In this document: positions 46,558 through 56,306 of the stretch, piece by piece
Position numbering within the stretch: the first letter of the stretch is position 1
How the letters are laid out: each line of letters opens with the position of its first letter
Assembly: GCF_023559245.1 (NCBI RefSeq)
Contig: NZ_CP097462.1
Location: 744,001 to 808,000, forward strand
Origin: Sphingomonas sp. KRR8
GTDB lineage: Bacteria; Pseudomonadota; Alphaproteobacteria; Sphingomonadales; Sphingomonadaceae
Reading direction: 5' to 3'
Length of the DNA: 64,000 nt
The notes under the pieces: generated by a model
Told to the model about the DNA's origin: nothing
The model's input: only the letters and a program-made list of their open reading frames with translations
Databases searched by the model: none
Position numbers and translations under genes: made by a program

Positions 46558-47619
46558 GTGCCGCTGACCGCATCGCCCGTGCTGCGCTGGCTTGCGGCCG
46601 CCTGCCGCCAGGACGGCGCCCCGCTCTCTCCGACCCCCATTCCTTGGTCCGAGATCATCTCTCTCGCCCGGCGCCACCGGGTGCAGAGCCTGCTCTACGC
46701 CGGAGTGACAAGGCGCGCTCAGGAAATCCCGCCGGAAGTCGCGAGCCAGCTTCGTGCGGAGGCGCATCGGGTTGCCGCCGAGAATCTGCAGGCCGCAGCC
46801 GAATGCCGCCGCATCCGTGACGCGTTCGACAGTGCCGATCTGCCGCTGCTGTTCGTGAAGGGACTGACACTCTCGCAACTCGCCTACGGTGCAAGCACGC
46901 TCAAGCTCAGCCGCGACATCGACTTGTTGGTTCTGCCAGAGCAGGTCGGACGCGCCGGAGAAGTGCTTGCGCTGCTGGGTTACCAGGCTCAGGTCAGCGC
47001 CGATTCTCGACGTCTGGCGCGATGGCATCGCTGGTCGAAGGAATCCGGGTGGATCGCCCCTTCCGGCCTGCTCGTCGAGTTGCATAGCCGGCTGACGGAC
47101 CACCCGGGCATCCTTCCAGACCTGCGGGCGAACTCGGCCTCGCAACTGGTGGAGGTCATATCTGGGCTTGCGCTGCCGACACTCAGACGCGACGCCCTCT
47201 TGGCTTATCTGGCCGTTCACGGCGCTTCGAGCGCCTGGTTCCGGCTGAAGTGGCTCGCCGACCTCCAGGCCTTGTTGGGCGAAGCCGACGCCACTGGCCT
47301 GGATGAGGTGCATGAAGCCATGCGCCGGCTGGGTGCGGGTCGGGCGGCGAGCCAGGCCATGCTGCTGCTTCATTGGGTGTACGGCATGCCGCTGAGCGAT
47401 CGCTTGGTCACGGTCCTGGCTGCCGATCGCCGAGCGCGCTGGCTCGCCTCCGAAGCACTGCGCCAACTCGAAGCCCCGGTTGAGCCGACCGCTCGCCGCC
47501 GGGGAACGGTAGGCATTCACGCCAGCCAGCTGCTGATCGGCGAGCATTGGACCTTTCCGTTGTCCGAAGGAAAACGCCGCCTCGGAGAAATATTGTTCCG
47601 CCACTTCACCGCAGGCTGA
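46558..47619 (+). CDS. NTP_transf_5-type nucleotidyltransferase of the RiPP cluster
   Basis: 353-residue protein with FVKGLTLSQLAYGASTLKLSRDIDLLV near residue 100, where the D-x-D after a serine is the nucleotidyltransferase metal site. This family recurs in lasso clusters together with HPrK-like kinases; its substrate is not settled. GTG start at 46558, 68 bases from the divergent kinase gene. The 3' end overlaps the convergent Wzy-like gene by 14 bases. Confidence 0.8.
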   Translation: MPLTASPVLRWLAAACRQDGAPLSPTPIPWSEIISLARRHRVQSLLYAGVTRRAQEIPPEVASQLRAEAHRVAAENLQAAAECRRIRDAFDSADLPLLFVKGLTLSQLAYGASTLKLSRDIDLLVLPEQVGRAGEVLALLGYQAQVSADSRRLARWHRWSKESGWIAPSGLLVELHSRLTDHPGILPDLRANSASQLVEVISGLALPTLRRDALLAYLAVHGASSAWFRLKWLADLQALLGEADATGLDEVHEAMRRLGAGRAASQAMLLLHWVYGMPLSDRLVTVLAADRRARWLASEALRQLEAPVEPTARRRGTVGIHASQLLIGEHWTFPLSEGKRRLGEILFRHFTAG

Positions 47620-48958
47620 CGTGCCGGGCTGCGCGGCGCTCGGTCGTCCCGCCCTCTGATTTCCGCCATTCGCGAGGTTCGGCCATGAGCGCGACGGCAG
47701 TGGCCAGAACGCTTGCCACCGCCATGGTGCGCGCCGGGAAGTCGACCAGCGAATGCGCGAGGATCGCGGCGGAGGCGATCGTTCCCGCCCGCTCGTACAC
47801 GGTGCTCGCAGGCGAGCGCCAGATGGCACCCAATCGCCTGAACCACCACCAGAAGAAGGCTGCCAGGATCAGCAGGCCGGCGAGACCGCCCTCCATGGCA
47901 ATTTCCAGATATTCCTCGTGGGCGTGGTTGACCATCGCGCCAAAGAAGACGCCAGGATCCTCGTAGAGCGCGTAGACGCGCGGGAACGAGCCAAGGCCGG
48001 ACCCGACGGGGAACAACTGCCAGGCGATTTCGGCGGTTTTCCCGTAGAGGTGCCTGCGGATATCGGTCGACAGAGCATTATTGGGATCGTTGATGGCGGG
48101 AAGCTGAGAATAAGCGAGCACTGCTATCAGTGCGCATCCGACGGCGAGCAGTCCCACGGCGATCCAGCGGCGGCCGTTGTCCTTGAACAGCAGCAGTGAA
48201 CTCGCAAGCGCGATCGGCACCGTGAGCATCAGTGCGGCCATGGATTTGCTGATCACGAGACCCATGACCAACACCAGGAGCGGACCTAACGCCAAGCCGA
48301 GGCTACCCACCCGTTTGCGGTGCGAGCGACGCTCCTGCATGCCCTGGGCAGTGAGTGCCGCCAGGAAGGGGATGGCGGCCAGGAGCAGCGTTCCCAGATA
48401 ATTGCCATTCGCAAAGAAGCCCGAGGCCGAACCCACTGTTGAAAAGGGGAAAAGATAGTAGCGTCCAGTGCTGATCTGGAGTGCGCCAAGAAGGATGTTC
48501 AGCACGGCGCCGGCGCCGATCGCCAGTGCCAGCCACCCCGCCCGGTATGCGCCCAGGCGAAGAATGGCGGCAAGGAGCGCAAGCGGCGGGATGAGCGCCA
48601 ACGCCGCCGCGAGACTGTCGTAAGGAGCCAGGGAGATGGGTAGCCAGGGCAGCGGCTCACCAAGCAGGCAGAGGTTGACCACGGCCGCCTCGCGCCCCGG
48701 CAGCGCCGTCCAGAAGGCGGGCGGCAACGGGACTAGCTGAAGCAGGATGAGCAGCACGACAGCTGCCATGATCCAGCCGATCTGACGGGCCGACGTTCCA
48801 AGTGCTTGTTTCGGGTCGGCCCAGAAAGCGCTGCCGAGCAAGGCCACTCCGATGAGTTGAAGCACCAGTGGGCCCCACACGCCCTGCCCGCTTCCACCCA
48901 GAATCAAGCAGGCAAGAAGATAGGTGGGAGCAATCCCCTGGCGCAGGGTGGCTGTCAC
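47606..48958 (-). CDS. O-antigen ligase/polymerase family protein (Wzy_C)
   Basis: 450-residue membrane protein with about twelve hydrophobic segments. A large periplasmic loop has WQLFPVGSGLGSFPRVY and VNHAHEEYLEIAMEGGLAG, the Wzy_C/WaaL signature. Likely polymerises or ligates repeat units of the exopolysaccharide made by this locus. Last gene of a coupled run that starts at the glycosyltransferase (56133). Confidence 0.88.
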   Translation of the reverse strand: MTATLRQGIAPTYLLACLILGGSGQGVWGPLVLQLIGVALLGSAFWADPKQALGTSARQIGWIMAAVVLLILLQLVPLPPAFWTALPGREAAVVNLCLLGEPLPWLPISLAPYDSLAAALALIPPLALLAAILRLGAYRAGWLALAIGAGAVLNILLGALQISTGRYYLFPFSTVGSASGFFANGNYLGTLLLAAIPFLAALTAQGMQERRSHRKRVGSLGLALGPLLVLVMGLVISKSMAALMLTVPIALASSLLLFKDNGRRWIAVGLLAVGCALIAVLAYSQLPAINDPNNALSTDIRRHLYGKTAEIAWQLFPVGSGLGSFPRVYALYEDPGVFFGAMVNHAHEEYLEIAMEGGLAGLLILAAFFWWWFRRLGAIWRSPASTVYERAGTIASAAILAHSLVDFPARTMAVASVLATAVALMAEPREWRKSEGGTTERRAARHVSLR

Positions 48959-50115
48959 TCCGCTCTCCCCCGCGTCAGCACCAGCGGGCCGAGGTTGACG
49001 TCAACCGTCATGGGATAGTCGCCCATCGTCCCGCGCAACTCCAGTCGCTGTGCCGCGCAACCTGCCGCCGGAATCACGAAATCGAAGCGGTTCTGCGTCA
49101 GTGCGGCCTCCTGTCGGGTTGAGCCCGGAAGGCAGGTCAGCGCCCAGAACAGTCCGGTGGGCTCGCCGCGGAGCGAGTGACTCAATCGGTAGTGGCCAGC
49201 GGGCAGCAAAAGGATCTGATCGGCAAGGACGGTATCGTCGCGGCCGAAGTAGAGCAGGTGAAGCCCACCGCCTGCCTGGGGTTCAGCGGTCCCTGCCGGA
49301 CTGCTCGAAAGCCGCCAGTTGAAGGGCGGTGGCGCCCCCCCGACAAGGAAGCGCGGGTTGTAGATCGCGGCACGCGGCGACGATGCGACGTTCCCGAATT
49401 GCTGCCATAACGCATAAGCGCGGGCGTAATCTCGATGGTCGACGAGGCTGCTGAGGAGGCGCTGGCGCCATTCGACGTCGGCGTCACCACCCTGGTGTGG
49501 GGCAAGCTGCAGGATCGACGGCAGGTTGGCCGGATTATCCGCCATGAGCGACAGCACCTGGCCCCTTACGACGGGGCGGCGATCGAGCACGGGCTTGAGC
49601 CGGATCGCGGCACCGGGTTGCGCGGCATATTGCGCCAAGGCAGGCACGAGCGGTGCAGCGTCACCATTCAATCGCTCAAACAGGAAGCCGACCTCCGCCA
49701 GCCCGGCTTCCGCCCGATTCTGACGAAAGTAGAGCTGCGCAAGGAGGAACCGTGGTGCCGGGGCCAGCGGGTCCAGCCGGCTTGCCTCCTTCAGCAAGCG
49801 GTCCGCCTTCGGCAGATCACCGGCGGCAAAGGCCCTCGTCCCCTCCACCAGTAAAGGACCGGGATTGAGCGGATCACGGCGCGCGACTGCCCGCAACTCG
49901 GCCGTGACCATGGCAGATGGAGCACGTCCCGCCGCTACCGTTTCGCCAATGGCCTGCATTCCGGCGCTCAGCCGGACGGCGGGGTGCTTCGGCCAGATCG
50001 ACGCGGCGAGCTCCGGGCGCGTCTGCGCAAAGCCCAGCACCGCTGCCACCCTGATGGCGAGGCCGGCGAGCAGCAGCCCGGCGATGATCACCAGCGCGCG
50101 GCGAAGAACGGTCAA
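48955..50115 (-). CDS. Membrane-anchored TPR-like protein of the EPS locus
   Basis: 386-residue protein with one N-terminal membrane helix (RALVIIAGLLLAGLAIRVAA). TPR-like helices follow (about 70-150, with AGDLPKADRLLKEASRLDPLAP), and a C-terminal beta-rich domain from about 250. Overlaps both flanking genes by ATGA, so it is part of the polymerase/autokinase unit. No specific family recognised. Confidence 0.75.
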   Translation of the reverse strand: MTVLRRALVIIAGLLLAGLAIRVAAVLGFAQTRPELAASIWPKHPAVRLSAGMQAIGETVAAGRAPSAMVTAELRAVARRDPLNPGPLLVEGTRAFAAGDLPKADRLLKEASRLDPLAPAPRFLLAQLYFRQNRAEAGLAEVGFLFERLNGDAAPLVPALAQYAAQPGAAIRLKPVLDRRPVVRGQVLSLMADNPANLPSILQLAPHQGGDADVEWRQRLLSSLVDHRDYARAYALWQQFGNVASSPRAAIYNPRFLVGGAPPPFNWRLSSSPAGTAEPQAGGGLHLLYFGRDDTVLADQILLLPAGHYRLSHSLRGEPTGLFWALTCLPGSTRQEAALTQNRFDFVIPAAGCAAQRLELRGTMGDYPMTVDVNLGPLVLTRGRAE

Positions 50116-52337
50116 ACCGCGTCCGCGTCGGCCGCCTGGTGGGTGATCAGCACGACCTTGTCGGGTCGATCATCGTCGATCTGCCCGTAACGATAGGAGT
50201 AATAGCCGTACCCGCCATCCCGCTCGACTGACTTGGTCAGCACGGCACCCAAGACACGCGCGCCAGATGCTTCAACCCGGTTGAGCGACTCAACCGCCGC
50301 CCGCGTACGGGTACGTCCGCTCTCAACAACGAACAGCGTTCCGGCGACCGCTGCCGCGAGCAACGGAGCGTCGGCAAGCCCGAGCACCGGTGGGCCGTCC
50401 ACCACCACGAGATCGAAGCGGTGACAGGCGTCGTCGAGGATGTTGGCGAACCGCCGCGTCGACAGCAGGTCCGCCGGGTTCGGAGGCAACGGCCCGCAGG
50501 GAAGCAGCCAAAGATTTTCGAACTGCGTCGTGACGACCTTGCCCTCGACGTCCTCGTGATTGGTCAGCAGGCCGACCAGTCCCTGTTCATTGCCTCCGGT
50601 CTTGAAGGATGGCTTGCGCAGGTCAGCGTCGATCAACAGCACATTGCGCCCTTGGCGGGCAAAACTCTGCGCGACCGCGAGCGCGGTCGACGACTTGCCT
50701 TCGCTTTCCTGAGTGGAGGTAATCAGAACGCTTCGGGGCACCCCGTCTTCGGTCGTGAAGCGAAGTCCGGCCGCGACCGCCGAATAGGCCTCGGCGACGG
50801 CGGACGAGGGATCGCGAATGTCGTCCACGAGCGTTCCACTCTTCGCGAGCCGCTTCGGAATGGCGCCAAGGCAGGCGATCTGAAGCTTGTTGCGGACGTC
50901 CTCGCGGGTCTTGATCGTGTCGCTCAGGAACTCGAAGCCAAGCGCCGATCCGACACCCGCCAGCAGCCCCAATCCCAGCCCGACCAGCAGGTTCAGCGGC
51001 AGGCTGGGCTTGAACGGGGCGCCGGGCGGAAGTGCGCGATCGACGATGGAGATGGGCGCCGCGCCGACGCCGCCGGCCACGCCGATCTCCTTGTAGCGCT
51101 GCAACAGGGCGTCATAGAGCGCACGGTTGGTATCCACCTCCCGTTGCAGGATATTGTACTGAACGCTGCGGCCACGCAGGTCGAGCACCGAGCCCTTGAG
51201 CGCGTTGACCCTGCCTTGCAGCGAGGCCTCGGCGGCCGCCGCGCCCCGATATTCCTGCGCCAGGCTGTTGCTCCGCCCACCGCTGACTTGCGCGGTCTCC
51301 CGGGCGATCTGCTTGTCGAGCTCATCGATCCGCGACCGCAGGCTGACCATGTCGGGATGGTCTGGCTTCAGGAGCGTACGCTTTTCCTGATATTCGGCCT
51401 CGAGACCTGCCTTGGTCTGCCGCAGTGCCGAGGTGCTTTCGTTGACCTCGTTGGTCGGACCGGATGCTTGCGCGGCACGATAGGCGCCTTCCGCCGCGAC
51501 ACGGCGCGCCGTTGCCGCCGCCAGAGCGGTGTTGAGTGCCTGCAGCGATTCGCCCTGGAGCGAGCCCGCATCACTCTGCCCGCCGCCTTTGCCGTCGGCT
51601 GCTGCGCCCTGGAGGTTGATGATGCCCTCGCTCTGGGCATAGGACACCAGCTGACGTTCCGACCGCTCGAGATCGCCGCGCGTCTTGCCGATCTGCCGCT
51701 CAAGGAAACGGCGTGCGTAGTTGGACGACTCGTACTTGCGCTGCAGGTTGGAGTTGATGAAGCCGTCCGCGACCCCGTTCGCGATCTGCGCGGCCAACTG
51801 CGGGTTCGGGCTGGTGAAGCTGAAACGGATCAGCCGCCCCTCCTTGGGCGGGATGACGTCGAGCCCGCCGGCAACGATGCCGGCAGCCCTGTTGAGCCGC
51901 GCCGTGGCGTCACCCTGGCCGACGACCGATGGCGTGTTCACCAGGTTCAGCTCCTGGGCGACGCGCTCCGCAAGGCTGCGACTGCCGAGCAGTCCTACCT
52001 GCGTCTGAACGAAGTCGAACGTGCTGTCGTCGTTGCCGAACCGATTGCGCTGCTGCTCGTCGGACACGTCCACCGTGGGTGGATTGACCTCCAGAGTGAC
52101 CCAGGCCCTGTAGAGCGGCGTGGTCAGCAGGGTCGCGACCACCCCAAGCGCAAGGCCCAGCGCGGCGGCACCGATGATAAGCCACCGCCACTCACGGATG
52201 ATGCGAAGAATGGTTCGCGCATCCAGCTGCGGTGCATGATGCGGCCGGTTTGCCACGCCCAATGTCGCATTCGGTGCAACCAGCCTGTCGGACAGGGCCC
52301 GACCTTCGGCCGCGCTGAGGGTGAGATCGCGATTCAC
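50112..52337 (-). CDS. Polysaccharide tyrosine autokinase (Wzc type)
   Basis: 741-residue inner membrane protein. The N-terminal Wzz domain is bounded by two membrane helices (about 52-70 and 455-475) with a periplasmic coiled coil between. A cytosolic BY-kinase domain follows, with SEGKSSTALAVAQSFARQG (Walker A), VLLIDADLRKPS (Walker A') and LVVVDGPPV (Walker B). The C-terminus has a tyrosine cluster (GGYGYYSYRYG). It controls chain length and export with Wza. Confidence 0.93.
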   Translation of the reverse strand: MNRDLTLSAAEGRALSDRLVAPNATLGVANRPHHAPQLDARTILRIIREWRWLIIGAAALGLALGVVATLLTTPLYRAWVTLEVNPPTVDVSDEQQRNRFGNDDSTFDFVQTQVGLLGSRSLAERVAQELNLVNTPSVVGQGDATARLNRAAGIVAGGLDVIPPKEGRLIRFSFTSPNPQLAAQIANGVADGFINSNLQRKYESSNYARRFLERQIGKTRGDLERSERQLVSYAQSEGIINLQGAAADGKGGGQSDAGSLQGESLQALNTALAAATARRVAAEGAYRAAQASGPTNEVNESTSALRQTKAGLEAEYQEKRTLLKPDHPDMVSLRSRIDELDKQIARETAQVSGGRSNSLAQEYRGAAAAEASLQGRVNALKGSVLDLRGRSVQYNILQREVDTNRALYDALLQRYKEIGVAGGVGAAPISIVDRALPPGAPFKPSLPLNLLVGLGLGLLAGVGSALGFEFLSDTIKTREDVRNKLQIACLGAIPKRLAKSGTLVDDIRDPSSAVAEAYSAVAAGLRFTTEDGVPRSVLITSTQESEGKSSTALAVAQSFARQGRNVLLIDADLRKPSFKTGGNEQGLVGLLTNHEDVEGKVVTTQFENLWLLPCGPLPPNPADLLSTRRFANILDDACHRFDLVVVDGPPVLGLADAPLLAAAVAGTLFVVESGRTRTRAAVESLNRVEASGARVLGAVLTKSVERDGGYGYYSYRYGQIDDDRPDKVVLITHQAADADAV

Positions 52338-52374
52338 CTGTCGATGCTTCCTGGTGGCGTGTCTTGAGCCGGCA

Positions 52375-53067
52375 TCAGAAGGGCCGGAAGATCGAGAGCA
52401 ATGGGATGTTCGTCAGAATGGCTTTCTGGGCGGCCTTCAGGCGCGAGCCGTCGACGACCACGATATCACCGGGATAAATGGTCGGGTCCTGGGCAAGACC
52501 GCGCCGGATGTCAGTCAGATCGAAGGCAGCCGCCTGCCGCTTCCCGCCGATGGAACGGAAAATGGCTACCCGTCGGGGGTTGGCGTCCTCGGTGGTTCCA
52601 CCAGCCTGGGCGATGGCCTGGATCAGCGTCACCGGGCCGACCACCGGGAAGGAGCCGCTGTTCTTGACGCCACCGTCGACGGTCACCGAGCGGCGGGTCG
52701 AGGATTTGACGCCCACGCTGATGTCCGGGTTCTCCAGATATCGAGCGCCATATTGCTGCTTCAGGCGGCGATCCAGCTCATCGGTGGTGAGCTCGGCCAC
52801 CTGAACGTTGCCGATCAGCGGCATGGAAATGTTGCCCGTAAGATCGACCTGATAGTCGCCCGACAGGTCAGGCTGCTTGAAGACCTTGACCGCAAGGACG
52901 TCGAGCGGAGCAATCCGGTAATCCTGCTCGAGCGGCACGATTTTCGGTGCATCGGGTGCCGCGAGACTGACATTATAGGGGATCGGTCCTCCCCTGCTGT
53001 CGGCACATGCCGACAGGGCCGCGACAAGACCAAGGGTCAGACCCAGGGTCACTCTCACTGTCGCCAA
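52375..53067 (-). CDS. Polysaccharide export lipoprotein (Wza family)
   Basis: 230-residue outer membrane export protein. The signal segment ends in lipobox LSAC, followed by the Poly_export domain (DYRIAPLDVLAVKVFKQPDL, GNISMPLIGNVQV) and SLBB-like repeats (VDGGVKNSGSFPVVGPVTLI). The TTG start at 53067 with AGGAAGG upstream is chosen over an earlier start that lacks a site. Partner of the downstream Wzc. Confidence 0.9.
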   Translation of the reverse strand: MATVRVTLGLTLGLVAALSACADSRGGPIPYNVSLAAPDAPKIVPLEQDYRIAPLDVLAVKVFKQPDLSGDYQVDLTGNISMPLIGNVQVAELTTDELDRRLKQQYGARYLENPDISVGVKSSTRRSVTVDGGVKNSGSFPVVGPVTLIQAIAQAGGTTEDANPRRVAIFRSIGGKRQAAAFDLTDIRRGLAQDPTIYPGDIVVVDGSRLKAAQKAILTNIPLLSIFRPF

Positions 53068-53177
53068 TGTCCTATCCTTCCTCTTACGCGCCGAAAGGCG
53101 GCCACCCATTCACGCTGCATAGCGGCAAAGCGGGCGTCTTCAATGCCTTGTGCGGTCCGCCCGCGCTTCCGGTGCCC

Positions 53178-54206
53178 CTATCGCGCGACATACCACCCAA
53201 GGGCTGCCTTGAGCCCGGCTTCGAGCCCGTGAGTGGCGCGGTAGCCGAGCAGCCGTTCAGCCTTGCTCACGTCGGCGAGCGAGTGACGCACGTCGCCGTG
53301 CCGGAAGGGACCATGGCGCGCCGGGCGGTCATAGCGGAAACCCAGCTCGCCCAGTCCGGCCGCGATCAGCCGATGAAGGTCGTTCAGAGACGTCCGCTCT
53401 CCGACCGCGACGTTGTACACCTCGCCTTGCGCATCATCCCCGGCCAAGGCACCGCGCAGGTTGGCCTGGACAGCATTGGCGACGAAACAGAAGTCGCGGC
53501 TGGTTTCGCCATCGCCGTTGATCACGATCTCCTCGCCGGCAAGCATCGCCGCAACCCACTTGGGAATGACGGCGGCGTAGGCCCCATCGGGGTCCTGGCG
53601 CGGGCCGAAGATGTTGAAATAGCGCAAACCCGTCGCCTTGTAGCCGTAGCTACGCATATAGACGCCGGCGTATATTTCGTTGGCGAGCTTCGTTGCCGCG
53701 TAGGGCGAGAGGGCATTGCCGGTCCGCTCCTCTCGCTTGGGAAGGTTCGGCTCGTCCCCATAGGTCGAGCTCGATGCCGCGTAGAGGAAGCGGGGCACGC
53801 CGGCCTGCCGGGCAGCTTCGATCATGTTCGCGAAGCCGGTGACATTGACGTCATGGCTGGTCAGCGGATCGGCAATCGAGCGCGGTACCGACCCGAGGGC
53901 GGCCTGGTGCAAGATGACATCCACCCCTTGGACCGCGTGGGCGCAGGCGTCGCGATCGCGAATGTCCGCCTCGAGCATGACAAAGCGGCTCGCCGCCTCG
54001 GCGCCTACCCCGCCAAGCAGTTCGTCGAGATTGTGGCTATGCCCCGTCGCGTAATTGTCGAGCCCGACGACGTCCTGGCCCAAGGCAAGCAGGGCTTCGA
54101 CGAGATTGGAGCCGATGAAGCCCGCAGCTCCGGTCACCAGCCAACGCCGGCGACTGGCCAGGACCGACTGCTTCAGGTCATCGGCAAGCCAGTCCACGAT
54201 GGTCAT
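53178..54206 (-). CDS. NAD-dependent sugar epimerase (WbpP/UDP-GlcNAc 4-epimerase type)
   Basis: 342-residue extended SDR. NAD motif [10 protein letters not shown] near residue 25, [15 protein letters not shown], and the catalytic YAATK. It resembles UDP-N-acetylglucosamine or UDP-glucose 4-epimerases that supply EPS precursors. The ATG at 54206 with GGAG upstream overlaps the phosphatase stop as ATGA. Confidence 0.88.
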   Translation of the reverse strand: MTIVDWLADDLKQSVLASRRRWLVTGAAGFIGSNLVEALLALGQDVVGLDNYATGHSHNLDELLGGVGAEAASRFVMLEADIRDRDACAHAVQGVDVILHQAALGSVPRSIADPLTSHDVNVTGFANMIEAARQAGVPRFLYAASSSTYGDEPNLPKREERTGNALSPYAATKLANEIYAGVYMRSYGYKATGLRYFNIFGPRQDPDGAYAAVIPKWVAAMLAGEEIVINGDGETSRDFCFVANAVQANLRGALAGDDAQGEVYNVAVGERTSLNDLHRLIAAGLGELGFRYDRPARHGPFRHGDVRHSLADVSKAERLLGYRATHGLEAGLKAALGWYVAR

Positions 54207-54967
54207 TGTCCGCTCCGCTGCTGCAGCCAATGACGTTGGGTGCCGTCCACCATCAGCGCCGTCAACACGCCCTGGCGATAACCGCCGGTGTCGATCCCGA
54301 TCCGGTTGATACGCTCATCGGGCTCGTCAGTGATCGTGTGGCCATGGACCACCATCATGCCATGGTCGCGGGGATCGCTGAGAAATGGCTCACGAATCCA
54401 GCGCAAGTCGGCAGGCTGCTGACGCTCGAGCGGGATGCCGGGCCGGATTCCGGCATGGACGAACAGATAGTCACCGAAACGGAAAGTGTCGGCGAGCGAC
54501 CGCAGATAGTCCTGGTGAGACTGCGGGATCAGCTGGCGAAGGCGCACGATCGCATCGTGTTCCGCCATTGACGAGAGGCGGACCGGGTCCTCGCCATAAC
54601 TGCGCACACAGGCATCGCCACCGAAGTGGAGCCAGCGATCGAGCAACCCGGGTTCCGCTTCATCCAGCAAGCGAAGCAAGGCTTCTTCGTGATTGCCGCA
54701 GAGCGTCAGCGTCTGGAAGCCAGGATGCGGGCGGGCAAGAACCCGCTCCAGCACGCCGCGACTGTCTGGTCCGCGGTCGATCAGGTCGCCGAGCAGGACA
54801 AGTAGCGGCCGAGCCCCCTCGCCCCGGGCAATGTGATCGGCCGCGATCTGCGCCAGCAAGCCGTCGAACAGATCGAGACGCCCGTGGATGTCACCCACCG
54901 CATAGGCGCGGTAGCCGCTTGCGCCGCGCCATTGACGCGCTTCAGCCTTTCGCCAGCGACCCCACAC
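54203..54967 (-). CDS. Metallophosphoesterase (PPP-like)
   Basis: 254-residue enzyme with the full metallophosphatase set: [30 protein letters not shown], and later VHAGIRPG and VHGHT. It could dephosphorylate a protein, a diadenosine polyphosphate, or a sugar/lipid phosphate. Coupled to the epimerase by ATGA and placed upstream of the Wzc kinase; a link to Wzc phosphorylation is speculation. Confidence 0.87.
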   Translation of the reverse strand: MWGRWRKAEARQWRGASGYRAYAVGDIHGRLDLFDGLLAQIAADHIARGEGARPLLVLLGDLIDRGPDSRGVLERVLARPHPGFQTLTLCGNHEEALLRLLDEAEPGLLDRWLHFGGDACVRSYGEDPVRLSSMAEHDAIVRLRQLIPQSHQDYLRSLADTFRFGDYLFVHAGIRPGIPLERQQPADLRWIREPFLSDPRDHGMMVVHGHTITDEPDERINRIGIDTGGYRQGVLTALMVDGTQRHWLQQRSGQ

Positions 54968-54972
54968 TTGCC

Positions 54973-56133
54973 CTACTGCTCCCGATCCTCGCCACCCTCG
55001 AGCAGATGGCCGATTTCACGCAGGTAAGCAGCGATGACCCGATCTTCGCCGAACCGCTGCTCCACGGTGCGCCGCGCGCAGTCGCCCATTGTTTGCTGCT
55101 CCGCCGGCGTCAAGGCGAGATAATCTCGAACAGCCTTCGCCAGCCCCTCCGCCGACCGCACGGGAAAGAGCAGGCCGTTTACCCGGTCCTCAACCACGTC
55201 GCGGCAGCCTGGCACGTCGCTGGCAAGCAACGGTCGTCCGGACGCCGCCGCTTCAAGCAATGAGCGGGGCAGGCCCTCTCGGTAGGAAGGCAGGATGACC
55301 GCATGCGCCTGCGCCAGGGCCGGACGCACATCGTCGGCGACGCCCAGGTAATCCAGCAGGTCCTCTGCAAGCCACCCGTCGAGTTCGGCACGGGTGATGG
55401 CCGTGCGGTTCTGCGCCCCGAGGACGCCGAGCAACTGGAAGCGAACGGGCGTGCCCTCGTCCTTCAGCAGCCGCGCGGCCGCGGCCAATTCACGGACGCC
55501 CTTGTCGCCGAGCAGGCGGCCGACGAACAGCAGGCGCAGCGGACCATCAATCGGCGGAATGGGAACAGCCGGGAAGCGGGCGAGGTCCACTCCCGAGCCG
55601 GGAAGCAGGCGCACCTGATCCGGCCGAACCAGGCGCAAATCCACGAACAGCTCGGCGTCCTCGGCATTCTGGAAGAAGACCGCCGGGCAGCGCCCGAAGG
55701 CGGTGCGGTAGAGCAGGCAGAGAACGCGTTGGAGCATCCCACCCCGGATGAAGGCAGTGCCAAGGCCGCTGACGTTCGGAAAGGCGGGCACTCCCACCTG
55801 CCGTGCGGCCATCGCACCATAGATGTTGGGCTTGGCCGTCCAGCTGATCAGCGCGGCTGGCCGTTCACGCCGGAGCAGGCGGATGAAGCGGAGCAGGAGC
55901 AAGCCGTCCTGCAGCGGGTTCAGGCCATCGCTGCTGATCGGCAAGCTGGCTGCGCGGAAAGGCAGCGCATGGCCTTGATTGCCAGGCGGCGCGGCAAGCA
56001 CCGGCTCGAAACCGGCCGCGGCCACTCCCCGCAACAGACCGCCGCGAAAGTTCTGTAGGTTCCACAGGCTGTTGGCACTCGCGAGCAGCCGCGGTGCGCT
56101 TCTCGAAGAGAGCATGACCCTCATCCTAGCCAT
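54973..56133 (-). CDS. Glycosyltransferase family 4
   Basis: 386-residue GT-B enzyme. The donor-binding half has LFVGRLLGDKGVRELAAAAR and the E-x7-E region SYREGLPRSLLEAAASGRPL. Probably transfers a sugar to the lipid-linked EPS repeat. The true start may be ATG 56124. First gene of the minus-strand EPS run. Confidence 0.88.
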   Translation of the reverse strand: MARMRVMLSSRSAPRLLASANSLWNLQNFRGGLLRGVAAAGFEPVLAAPPGNQGHALPFRAASLPISSDGLNPLQDGLLLLRFIRLLRRERPAALISWTAKPNIYGAMAARQVGVPAFPNVSGLGTAFIRGGMLQRVLCLLYRTAFGRCPAVFFQNAEDAELFVDLRLVRPDQVRLLPGSGVDLARFPAVPIPPIDGPLRLLFVGRLLGDKGVRELAAAARLLKDEGTPVRFQLLGVLGAQNRTAITRAELDGWLAEDLLDYLGVADDVRPALAQAHAVILPSYREGLPRSLLEAAASGRPLLASDVPGCRDVVEDRVNGLLFPVRSAEGLAKAVRDYLALTPAEQQTMGDCARRTVEQRFGEDRVIAAYLREIGHLLEGGEDREQ

Positions 56134-56306
56134 CTGCGCCCACAGCGCCAGCCGCGGCTTCCGTGGTTACAAAGAAGTCACGGTAACGCATAATAAAGAT
56201 ACGGTTTGTAAGTCGCCGGAAACTCGATAGGGTTAAGACGTTACGGGGGTTCAATTCCGGCGCGGGGCTTGGTAAGAGCCGAAACGTTGTTGCAGGGAGC
56301 AAGTTT

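Noticed and set aside
50421..52367. A 648-codon open frame on the plus strand opposite wzc
   Set aside because: Antisense to a complete Wzc with all Walker motifs. The composition is that of a mirrored GC-rich coding strand.
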